Of a stretch of DNA of 64,000 nt, positions 56,710-64,000 are shown piece after piece. A model generated the notes under the pieces. It did not search any database, had not been told where the DNA came from, and was given only the letters and a program-made list of their open reading frames with translations. Numbering within the stretch: the stretch's first letter is position 1; every line of letters starts with the position of its first letter. Location of the stretch: positions 3,530,501-3,594,500 of the forward strand of contig NZ_CP077770.1 of assembly GCF_019134595.1 (NCBI RefSeq), given 5' to 3'. A program made the position numbers and the translations under genes. This DNA is from Pseudoalteromonas shioyasakiensis (GTDB taxonomy: Bacteria > Pseudomonadota > Gammaproteobacteria > Enterobacterales > Alteromonadaceae).

Positions 56710-57147
56710 ATGAGTATTTGGCATCACCCCATCACATTAGAGCAATGTAAAGAACTAGAACAAGGGATCACCGGGCAAGGCACTTTAATGAAAACAATGG
56801 GCATTGAGGTGACTGAAATTGGTGATGATTATTTAATGGCAACCATGCCTGCTATTCCTGAGCATCATAACCCTATGGGTATGGTTCATGGCGGAGCAAA
56901 CGTTGTATTAGCAGAGACAGTAGCAAGCTATGCAGCCAATTTCGTGGTTGATTTCAGTAAGTTTTATGCTGTTGGCCAAGAAATTAATGCCAACCACATG
57001 AAAGCATCACGTAAAGGAACGTTAACAGCAACTGCGAGACCACTTCATTTAGGTAAGAGAACTTCTGTTTGGGATATTAAAATTACCAATGCCGCAGGAG
57101 AGCTTTGCTGCGTATCAAGAATGACCGCAGCTGTTATAGAACGCTAA
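56710..57147 (+). CDS. PaaI/YdiI-family hotdog thioesterase
   Basis: This 145-residue hotdog protein has the active-site region HNPMGMVHGGANVVLAETVAS. ATG 56710 follows AAGGAA. The family includes menaquinone-pathway DHNA-CoA thioesterase YdiI and EntH; substrate cannot be told here. It converges on a DUF4279-like gene. Confidence 0.82.
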   Translation: MSIWHHPITLEQCKELEQGITGQGTLMKTMGIEVTEIGDDYLMATMPAIPEHHNPMGMVHGGANVVLAETVASYAANFVVDFSKFYAVGQEINANHMKASRKGTLTATARPLHLGKRTSVWDIKITNAAGELCCVSRMTAAVIER

Positions 57148-57154
57148 ATTCAGA

Positions 57155-57535
57155 CTACTTTTCGACAGGATAAATAGTAATTTCAATCCCTGCGCCAATT
57201 GCTGAGATACGTAACAAGGTATCGGCATGCAGGGGTTGGTTAAAGCATTTAGGCGAATTACCTGACTCAAAGCCCATATCAAATGTACGCTTTGAGCACG
57301 ATAACCACTGTTTTAATGCATTACGCGAGCAAGACTCAATAAGCTCGCAAAGCTGGTTAATGGCTTTATCTGGAGAGCTGATATCTGCGGTTGCTTCAAT
57401 ACGTGCTAGTTGGCGGTATTCATCTTGGTCATAATGTAAAACCATGGCGTTTTTCTTCAAATCAGCAACAAGCGCACTAATATCGTGCTTTGATTCAAGC
57501 TCCAGATCTACATTTAAAAATTGAATTTCCGACAT
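57155..57535 (-). CDS. Hypothetical protein resembling DUF4279
   Basis: This 126-residue protein has the pattern LELESKHDISALV near the start and FDMGFESGNSP, TLLRISAIGAGIEITIYP near the end, similar to DUF4279 proteins. It has no membrane segment. Function is unknown. It converges with the PaaI gene (7 bp apart). Confidence 0.55.
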   Translation of the reverse strand: MSEIQFLNVDLELESKHDISALVADLKKNAMVLHYDQDEYRQLARIEATADISSPDKAINQLCELIESCSRNALKQWLSCSKRTFDMGFESGNSPKCFNQPLHADTLLRISAIGAGIEITIYPVEK

Positions 57536-57693
57536 ACTCTCGTTTTTACCCTCTATTGATATCGACTGAAACTTTAACTCAGTTTTGTATATATACCAAA
57601 TCTAGAATACAGTTAATGCGACATTATGCCGCATTGGCAATCTAGCTAAACAACCTAAAATAGCGCCCACATAACAATAATAACGGGGTAATA

Positions 57694-58419
57694 ATGAATA
57701 AACGCCTGTTTAAGTATGCTCGTAAAGGGCATAAATGGCTTGGTTATTTACTTGCTTTACAGATCTTTTTTTGGCTTTTAGGTGGGCTTGTGATGAGCTC
57801 ATTACCACTTGAAAAAGTGCATGGTAAGCATCTGGCTAATCGCAGTTTAAGTAGCCCATTTTTATTGTCGGACTCCCCTGCTTCAATTGATAAAATAACA
57901 GCGCAATTTGAGCAAATCGAAGGTATTAAATATAGCCATTTTTTGAATACCCCGATTATAGAAGTCACATCCTCTAGCGGTACGCTTACTTTTGATGGCA
58001 GAACAGGTGCTAAAATGCCTGCACCGAGTAAAGCGCAAATCATTGAAAATGCACAAGCCCATTTGCTTATTGACGCAAAAATAACGCAAGCGCAGTTATT
58101 AACAAAAGGGCCTAGAGAAGTCGGTCACAAAGCCAATGTTTGGCAAGTTAGCTTCGATGATTGGTTAACAACAACCTTATATTTAGATAGCCAAACCGGT
58201 AAAGTTATTACGGTGCGCAGCACCCTGTGGCGCATTTTCGACTTTTTCTGGATGCTACACATTATGGATTATGATGAGCGTGAGAACTTTAATAACCCAC
58301 TACTCATCAGCTTCTCAGCCACCAGCGTACTGTTTTGTATTACAGGAATTCTTTTGTTACTGCAAAACGTTCGAATTAAACGTAAAAAGCCAGCTACACG
58401 TGTTGGTCAATCAAAATAG
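57694..58419 (+). CDS. PepSY-domain membrane protein
   Basis: This 241-residue protein has an N-terminal transmembrane helix (about 17-37) with the KGHKWLGYLLALQ motif, a periplasmic PepSY-like region (about 60-185) and a C-terminal helix (about 208-228). PepSY-TM proteins are often linked to iron or redox transport. It overlaps the next gene by 26 bp, on opposite strands. Confidence 0.7.
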   Translation: MNKRLFKYARKGHKWLGYLLALQIFFWLLGGLVMSSLPLEKVHGKHLANRSLSSPFLLSDSPASIDKITAQFEQIEGIKYSHFLNTPIIEVTSSSGTLTFDGRTGAKMPAPSKAQIIENAQAHLLIDAKITQAQLLTKGPREVGHKANVWQVSFDDWLTTTLYLDSQTGKVITVRSTLWRIFDFFWMLHIMDYDERENFNNPLLISFSATSVLFCITGILLLLQNVRIKRKKPATRVGQSK

Positions 58420-58747
58420 GATTGCCATCTGGGTCGGTGATAATAAAACTTGCGTCACCGGCCTTTTGTATTTCTAATCCTTGTTGCTGAAAATGTGCAG
58501 CTAATTGCTCAAAGGTTGCAAATTCATCCAAAGTTTCAGCATTTTGATCCCACCCAGGATTAAAGGTCAGCATGGTTTTATCAAACATACCTTGAAACAA
58601 ACCTATCAAATGTTCACCGTTTTTCATTATTAGCCAATGCTGTTCTATCTCCCCAGCAAACTCTTTGAAACCTAGCTTTTCATAAAACTGCTTTGAAGCA
58701 CGAATATCTTTTACATTTAGACTTACAGAAAAAGCACCTAATAACAT
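58394..58747 (-). CDS. VOC-family (glyoxalase-like) protein
   Basis: This 117-residue protein has the vicinal oxygen chelate pattern: SVSLNVKDIRASKQFYEKLGF, then ITDPDGNPILI. The metal ligands are not clear, so it could be an enzyme or a binding protein. It converges on the PepSY gene with a 26-bp overlap. Confidence 0.8.
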   Translation of the reverse strand: MLLGAFSVSLNVKDIRASKQFYEKLGFKEFAGEIEQHWLIMKNGEHLIGLFQGMFDKTMLTFNPGWDQNAETLDEFATFEQLAAHFQQQGLEIQKAGDASFIITDPDGNPILIDQHV

Positions 58748-58863
58748 GGTTGTAATTCCTTTAATAAAAACGGCCTAACAACTATAGCTGAGTTGAAAAA
58801 CTTTTCCTTTTTAGAATAGTAGCTCTAAAATGGCGACTCCTGTAGTTCACTGATGTGATGGAT

Positions 58864-59517
58864 ATGCGTTTATTTCTATACTTAGCCCTTTGTTTTATTT
58901 TCACTTTTCCTATATCCGCTAAAGAATTTTCGAGCTTTTACAGTGCCAAAAAGCACTTAATTAAAAACATTCCAAGTAATAGTAAAAGCTTATATTGTGG
59001 TTGCGATATCAAGCGCCAAGGTAAAAAGCTTGTGCCAGACCCTAATGCGTGTGGTTATATCCCAAGAAACCCAGTCACCCGCTCAGGAAAAGAGAATGCT
59101 CGCGCAAAAAGAATAGAGTGGGAGCACATTGTGCCTGCCTGGGAGTTTGGCCACCAATTACAGTGCTGGCAGGATGGTGGTCGCAAAAACTGTAAAAAGG
59201 TCAGTGAAAAGTTTCGTCAAATGGAAGCTGATATTAATAACCTTGCACCTGCTATAGGCGAGATCAATGCAGACCGTTCAAACTTTCGCTACGGCATGGT
59301 GTCAACATCAAGCGCAAGTTACGGAGCATGCCCTGTAAAAATCGATTTTAAGCAACGCGTATTTGAGCCACCTATTTATGCAAGAAAGAAAATAGCCGCT
59401 ACCTATTTTTATATGCAAAAAACCTATGGCTTAAAAATATCTGACAAACAACGCAAGCTGTTTGAATCGTGGCAAAAGATTGAAATAGCAGAAATTAGCA
59501 ATCATAAGTCTTTATAA
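58864..59517 (+). CDS. endA: Endonuclease I (EndA/NucM family), exported
   Basis: From ATG 58864 (MRLFLYLALC) this is a 217-residue protein with a signal peptide ending near ISA. The family motifs are WEHIVPAWEFG with the catalytic His and NNLAPAIGEINADRS, plus conserved cysteines. It cuts extracellular or periplasmic DNA. Earlier start codons (58855 GTG, 58858 ATG) are possible. Confidence 0.9.
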   Translation: MRLFLYLALCFIFTFPISAKEFSSFYSAKKHLIKNIPSNSKSLYCGCDIKRQGKKLVPDPNACGYIPRNPVTRSGKENARAKRIEWEHIVPAWEFGHQLQCWQDGGRKNCKKVSEKFRQMEADINNLAPAIGEINADRSNFRYGMVSTSSASYGACPVKIDFKQRVFEPPIYARKKIAATYFYMQKTYGLKISDKQRKLFESWQKIEIAEISNHKSL

Positions 59518-59618
59518 CTAAAAAGCACATTCGTTTACATTTCAGACGCTATAACTTATTGCTTTCATAGCAGGTAATTGCTAGTTTTTAGTCAATTACT
59601 ATCGCAAAGGAAGCTCTC

Positions 59619-61241
59619 ATGTTTACCAACAATAAACTTGCTTTAGCCGTTTTTTTAGCGGCCTCAGGCGCGTCTCTATCTGGCTGTGGCGGCGGTGGCT
59701 CATCGAGTAATACCGATACTACCAATCCGCCACCAACAACTTCAGAACCCACTTGGACGGCTGGTGTTTTTGAGCCATCGAGCGAGTTTAAAGATCAATG
59801 CGCCGTACCACGTACTGGCAATGATCCATATAACAATAATCAACCTTACCCAGATACAGCAGGGTCTGAATTTACTGAGAAGATGTGGCTACGTTCATGG
59901 AGTGACGAAACCTACCTTTGGTACGATGAAATAGAAGACAACAATCCTGACAACTTCAGCTCTGTCGCCGCTTATTTTGATCAGTTAAAGACCTTCGAAA
60001 CAACTGATTCTGGTGCTTCTAAAGACAACTTTCATTTCAGCAGACCGACAGAAGAATATTATCAAGAGGCTCAATCAGGTGTGGTTTCTGGCTATGGTAT
60101 CAATTGGGCATTTATCAGTAATGTTCCACCACGAGAGTTGCGTGTTGCCTATTTAGAGGATGACTCACCGGCTGCAAATGCAGGGTTACAACGCGGTGAT
60201 ACCATTTTAATGGTCGACGACGTTAGTATTAACACTAATACCCAAGAAGGCATAGATATTTTAAATGAAGCGCTATTTGGACCGACGGCTGGCGACTCTC
60301 ACAACTTTGTTGTACAAAGTAACGATGGCACCGAAAAGTCGTTTACTCTAGTTGCAGGAAATATAACCCAATCACCCGTTCAGAATGTGAATACCTTAAC
60401 AACTGGCAACGGTACAAAAGTGGGTTATATGCAATTTAATAGCTTTATCAGTATTGCTCAGCCTAAGCTGATAAATGCGGTGAACAAGTTCAAAGCCGAC
60501 AATATTGATGAATTGGTTATCGACTTTAGATATAACGGTGGTGGCTTATTAGCGCTTTCATCGCAACTTGCCTATATGGTTGCTGGCCCGGCGAATACCG
60601 ATGATTTCGATTATTATCAAACGATTCAAAACGATAAACAGCCGCAAGAGGACCCATATCCGTTTATTGATGTTGAAGTCGATTACTCTACCTTCAGATC
60701 AACGGGTAATACTTTACCCGACCTAAACCTCTCAAAAGTGTATGTGTTAAGTACAGATAACACCTGCTCCGCTTCAGAGGCGTTCATTAATGGTTTAAAA
60801 GGTATCGATGCTGAGGTGATCCTAATTGGTGGCACTACCTGCGGCAAACCCTACGGCTTTACCCCAACGCATAACTGTGCGACCACTTACTATACAATTC
60901 AATTTTCGGGCGCAAATGACAAAGGTTTTGGTGAATACTCAGACGGTTTAAAGCCAACTCCCTCACCTCAGTTTGATGCAGATGTAAGAGGATGTGAAGT
61001 TGCAGATGACTTTGACAACAAACTAGGTGATAGTCAGGAAAACTTATTAGCAACCGCGCTTTATCACATTGATAATAATACCTGCCCAATTGTGGTTGAG
61101 TCATCAAGTGCTAAGCAATCTAGCTTTACATCGCAAGCAACTCAAGAGGCTGGGCTACCACTTAAGATCAAGCAACCGCTTTACAAAGACAACATGGATT
61201 TAACCCGTCCACTACCAGCTAAGGAAGGTGATAATGAATAA
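59619..61241 (+). CDS. S41-family (C-terminal processing) protease lipoprotein
   Basis: This 540-residue lipoprotein (lipobox LSGC, then a glycine/serine-rich tether) has a PDZ-like domain (about 170-245, DDSPAANAGLQRGDTILMVDD) and an S41 domain (about 270-490). The catalytic serine lies in STDNTCSASEAFINGL. Such enzymes degrade proteins with certain C-termini in the periplasm. Cysteines are unusually many for the family. It overlaps the next gene by 8 bp. Confidence 0.87.
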   Translation: MFTNNKLALAVFLAASGASLSGCGGGGSSSNTDTTNPPPTTSEPTWTAGVFEPSSEFKDQCAVPRTGNDPYNNNQPYPDTAGSEFTEKMWLRSWSDETYLWYDEIEDNNPDNFSSVAAYFDQLKTFETTDSGASKDNFHFSRPTEEYYQEAQSGVVSGYGINWAFISNVPPRELRVAYLEDDSPAANAGLQRGDTILMVDDVSINTNTQEGIDILNEALFGPTAGDSHNFVVQSNDGTEKSFTLVAGNITQSPVQNVNTLTTGNGTKVGYMQFNSFISIAQPKLINAVNKFKADNIDELVIDFRYNGGGLLALSSQLAYMVAGPANTDDFDYYQTIQNDKQPQEDPYPFIDVEVDYSTFRSTGNTLPDLNLSKVYVLSTDNTCSASEAFINGLKGIDAEVILIGGTTCGKPYGFTPTHNCATTYYTIQFSGANDKGFGEYSDGLKPTPSPQFDADVRGCEVADDFDNKLGDSQENLLATALYHIDNNTCPIVVESSSAKQSSFTSQATQEAGLPLKIKQPLYKDNMDLTRPLPAKEGDNE

Positions 61242-61608
61242 AGCATTGTTATTAACCTGCACCTTACTGGCAAGTATCGCAGGCTGTAAAAGTACTCAAG
61301 CAGAGCAACCGCAAGATGCTACGCTTGTTCGGGTAAACCCGGGAGTGATTACTGATATACAGCAGGCTATTCAGTCTGCTAAGGGCGGTGCACTGGTCAC
61401 CTTAGCCGATGATGTGTTTACTAAAAGCGCAGAGTTACTGATTGACCACGGCACCAACAAAGGGCCTGATGGCCTGCCAATTATGGGTGCCCATTCAATT
61501 CCTTCTGAGAAGTTTGTGTTGCAAAAAGCAGGCGAGCAATGCCTGCTTTACTACCCCAAAAAAGAGCTCCGTATTCCACTTCCTAATGTAGAGTGCGAAG
61601 TTAACTAA
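61234..61608 (+). CDS. Small lipoprotein next to the S41 protease
   Basis: From ATG 61234 (ribosome site AAGGAAGG) this 124-residue protein has a lipobox IAGC and a mature domain with two cysteines (EQCLLY, NVECEVN) that may form a disulfide. It overlaps the protease gene, so the two are translationally coupled and may work together, for instance as an inhibitor or adaptor; that is inference. No family recognised. Confidence 0.7.
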   Translation: MNKALLLTCTLLASIAGCKSTQAEQPQDATLVRVNPGVITDIQQAIQSAKGGALVTLADDVFTKSAELLIDHGTNKGPDGLPIMGAHSIPSEKFVLQKAGEQCLLYYPKKELRIPLPNVECEVN

Positions 61609-61610
61609 CA

Positions 61611-61638
61611 AAAAGGCGCAGCTTAAGCTGCGCCTTTT
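61611..61638. terminator. Perfect palindromic bidirectional terminator
   Basis: The 28 bases are a perfect palindrome of half-site AAAAGGCGCAGCTT and its complement, ending in TTTT on either strand. It lies between the small lipoprotein gene and hmp, which converge. Confidence 0.9.
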
Positions 61639-61641
61639 ACA

Positions 61642-62805
61642 TCATAGGCTTTGGTGAGGACCAAACACCTCATAATGAATGCGTTCACTTGCAACCCCAA
61701 TACCTAGTAGTTGCTCTTTTATCATTGCCATAAATGCGATTGGGCCACACAGGTAAAAGTCACCTTTGCTTATTGGTAAGCTGTCAGCGATGTGGTTTAC
61801 ATCCATTAAGCCCGCAAAATTCCCCCCCTTGCCATCTTTAAACCAGGTAACACAATGTAATGAAGCGTGCGCTTGCTGTTGCTTAAATAAGTACTCTTTA
61901 AAGGCAAACTGCGTCTCACTGTCGCAAGCATGCAGGTAATGAATTGGCTGATTATGTTGATTACTTAATAGTGTTTCTAGCATCGCCATCATCGGGGTTT
62001 GACCAACTCCCGCTGAAATCAACACGACAGGCGAGTCGATTTCGCGAAGCACAAAGTCGCCTGCAGGTGGGTAAATTTCTACCTCATCCCCCTCAGTTAA
62101 GCTGTGTAGATAGTTAGATACCAAGCCTTCTTTTTTAACGCTAATACGGTAATTGCGGCCATTACTTTGCTGCGATAAAGAGTATTGCCTAACTTGCGTT
62201 AAATCACTGTTTGCAGGCGTTACTTTAATCCCTAAATATTGGCCCGGTAAATACGCCACAACAGGCTTTGCATCGGCAGGCGTTAATGTGAAACTACAAA
62301 TTTGCGATGACTCCATACGTTTTTCTGTAATAGTGACAGTACGGGTACCAAACCAGCCTCCCGGTGCCTTTTTGGTTTTTTGATATAACGACATCTCCTC
62401 GTTAATACATACATCTGCTAATAATGAATAGGCTTCACGCCATGCATACTCGACCTCAGGGGTAAATTGTTCAGGCAATAACTCTTTTAAAGTCGCAATT
62501 AAGTGTCCACCTACAATAGGATAATGCTCTGGCAAAATATGGTAACTGGTGTGTTTATGATTAATGCGCGCAAGCGCACCTTTTAACACTGCCAAGTTAT
62601 CAATATTTGCCGCGTAGGCAGCTAAGGCATTAAATAGCGCAAATTGCTGAGAGCCCGATTGCTGGTGTGTCATATTAAAAATATTTTTAAGCTCTGGGTT
62701 GTAGCTAAACATACGATCATAAAAATACTCAGTCACTTGAGGGCCTGCTTGTGCAAGTAAAGGCAAAGTACTTTTAACAATCTGGATCGTTTTTTCAGAT
62801 AACAT
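61642..62805 (-). CDS. hmp: Hmp, flavohaemoglobin nitric oxide dioxygenase
   Basis: This 387-residue protein has a globin domain with Tyr29 and Gln53 in the distal pocket and proximal His85 (INHKHTSYH), then FAD- and NAD-binding domains (RQYSLSQ, GVGQTPMMAML). It converts NO to nitrate using O2. It lies 20 bp after nnrS on the same strand, so both are likely co-transcribed. Confidence 0.93.
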   Translation of the reverse strand: MLSEKTIQIVKSTLPLLAQAGPQVTEYFYDRMFSYNPELKNIFNMTHQQSGSQQFALFNALAAYAANIDNLAVLKGALARINHKHTSYHILPEHYPIVGGHLIATLKELLPEQFTPEVEYAWREAYSLLADVCINEEMSLYQKTKKAPGGWFGTRTVTITEKRMESSQICSFTLTPADAKPVVAYLPGQYLGIKVTPANSDLTQVRQYSLSQQSNGRNYRISVKKEGLVSNYLHSLTEGDEVEIYPPAGDFVLREIDSPVVLISAGVGQTPMMAMLETLLSNQHNQPIHYLHACDSETQFAFKEYLFKQQQAHASLHCVTWFKDGKGGNFAGLMDVNHIADSLPISKGDFYLCGPIAFMAMIKEQLLGIGVASERIHYEVFGPHQSL

Positions 62806-62825
62806 AGTTTTTCCTATTGGAGAGA

Positions 62826-64000
62826 TTAACCGCGGCGACCATCAACACGACGATTCACTAAGATGGGCGCACAATGAAATAAAAATAAGCTAAAGCCAGC
62901 AACCCACAGCAACGCACTTAACTGCCATGCAAGGTGATGACCTAAGTAAACGGGAAGTAACGAGCGTACAATGGCAGCTAACGCAATGAGTACAAATGCC
63001 AAACTAATGTATGCAGGGGCTTGTAATGCGCGCCCTGTGTGACCGTGAGAGACACGTACCATCATGGCGATGATCATCACACCGATGGTGCCAACAGTGA
63101 TCAAATGAAGCGCATCTTTGAATAAGATAATAGAGCTGAAATAACTGAGCGCGATAAGTATTAAACCAACCGATAAAGCCCAATAAGCTACGTGTAATGA
63201 CCATAGCAAAGACACTTTTAAAATCCCTTTATGCCACCACAAAACACACCGAGCCCCATGTAAACAGGCAAGCCAAGCAAAGATCCAGCCGGTACTCATT
63301 GCGCTAAAAAATAGCTGACTCATAAAAAACCACGCAATGGCGAAAAATGAGCTAACAACGACTAATTTATCAAGTTTGGGGGTGCTAACTTGTTCACTTA
63401 AATTAAGACCGCGTGCGGTAAAAAATGGCACAACTCGCCCAGCGACAACACCAACTAGCAGTGTCATGATAAGTACAGCGGTATCAACAACCCCCAGTGC
63501 CAGCGACATTTTATTAAGTACAACTAAGCTCAAAAAAATCACATTGAGTGCACAGAGCAAAGATGCGATGACAACAAATAAGTAGTTATGGCTGCTTTTC
63601 GCCTGTATCAGCATGTCAGCTAAAATAATAATTCCAGCTAGCCACCAAACGAGTTGTAATGCACTAACGATATATAGGTTAAGCTGCTCGAACCCTGCAA
63701 TATCAATAAAAAAACTAAGCCGTGCAGCAAGCCAAATCATGCTCAGCAAACAAAGCTTAATACCACTTACACTCGGCACACCTGTCCAAGTTTGTGCGGC
63801 GGTGAGCAAAAATCCCATAGCAACCACGCCTGCAAAACCAAACAGCATTTCATGAGCATGCCAAAGCGTTGCGGGCATTGTTAGGTGCCACTGTGCATAG
63901 CCCGCTAAGATTAAAAACCAGTAACTCATAGCAAATACAGCTAAGGCACCTGCCGCCAAGAAAAAAGGCCGAAATGCTAATGCCCATAGCGGCCACTGGC
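62826..64000 (-). CDS. nnrS: NnrS-family membrane protein (cut at window edge)
   Basis: The frame is open to position 64000; the N-terminal part visible is LWALAFRPFFLAAGA, typical of NnrS, so the start lies outside the window and the TTG at 63959 is not it. The visible part has about ten transmembrane segments with the conserved HAHEMLFGFAG near the start. NnrS is linked to protection from NO stress, which fits the adjacent hmp. Confidence 0.9.
   Translation of the reverse strand, partial: QWPLWALAFRPFFLAAGALAVFAMSYWFLILAGYAQWHLTMPATLWHAHEMLFGFAGVVAMGFLLTAAQTWTGVPSVSGIKLCLLSMIWLAARLSFFIDIAGFEQLNLYIVSALQLVWWLAGIIILADMLIQAKSSHNYLFVVIASLLCALNVIFLSLVVLNKMSLALGVVDTAVLIMTLLVGVVAGRVVPFFTARGLNLSEQVSTPKLDKLVVVSSFFAIAWFFMSQLFFSAMSTGWIFAWLACLHGARCVLWWHKGILKVSLLWSLHVAYWALSVGLILIALSYFSSIILFKDALHLITVGTIGVMIIAMMVRVSHGHTGRALQAPAYISLAFVLIALAAIVRSLLPVYLGHHLAWQLSALLWVAGFSLFLFHCAPILVNRRVDGRRG

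Overview
The window joins two kinds of DNA. Positions 1 to about 22,700 are one end of an integrative conjugative element (ICE) of the SXT/R391 family. From about 22,700 to 64,000 it is the chromosome of a marine gammaproteobacterium, most likely Pseudoalteromonas or a close Alteromonadales relative. I base the host on the envZ-ompR / greB / tex neighbourhood, an Aer2-type chemotaxis cluster, a caa3-type cytochrome oxidase locus, lexA with two SOS boxes, and AT-leaning codon use. The genus is inference, since no rRNA or tRNA gene is present.

ICE, read from the internal side to the junction. A truncated traC and a dsbC-like isomerase come first, followed by a mosA-mosT (AbiEi/AbiEii type) toxin-antitoxin pair on the opposite strand. 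Next is the mating-pair block traA-V-B-K-E-L (minus strand), then a cargo pocket with an orphan HigA-like regulator, a 44-residue antitoxin-like stub and a Fic protein. The mobilisation block follows: a DUF4400 membrane protein, an s043-like protein, coupling protein traD and MobH relaxase traI. A DNA-metabolism segment comes after that (unknown gene, 55-residue gene, DnaQ-type exonuclease, a long noncoding region, LexA-controlled umuDC). It ends with mobI, a noncoding region with GTTTGGC iterons that should hold oriT and the srpC-like centromere, the srpM-srpR partition genes, a tyrosine integrase and an AlpA-like protein. The cargo sits where SXT/R391 elements have insertion hotspots (s043-traL and traA-dsbC). 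No prfC is visible at the junction; the ICE abuts a YbgC-like thioesterase gene, so the attachment site may be unusual.

Chromosome. Positions 22.9-30.3 kb hold a thioesterase, a 2OG-Fe(II) oxygenase, EnvZ/OmpR, GreB, a small secreted protein, a CBS protein and Tex. Positions 30.3-39.0 kb hold a SprA-related metallopeptidase with a small partner, BioH, ComF, an M14 carboxypeptidase, NfuA, a small membrane protein, a MATE transporter and a polysaccharide deacetylase. Positions 39.0-47.2 kb are a complete chemosensory cluster (STAS-cheY-cheA-cheW-aer2-like-cheR-cheD-cheB) in the order of the Pseudomonas Che2 / Vibrio cluster III systems; its receptor has three PAS domains and ends in a CheR-docking xWxxF pentapeptide. 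Positions 47.3-55.5 kb are a cytochrome c oxidase locus with assembly and haem A genes. Positions 55.9-64.0 kb hold lexA, a PaaI thioesterase, small hypotheticals, EndA nuclease, an S41 protease lipoprotein with a small lipoprotein, and hmp-nnrS for nitric oxide handling.

The clearest items for follow-up are the non-prfC ICE end with its 12-bp tandem repeats, the iteron region between mobI and srpM, the paired operators of mosAT, the orphan HigA/Fic pocket, the double haem-PAS-like receptor, and several odd gene overlaps. I found no wholly new multigene system that the sequence alone would support.
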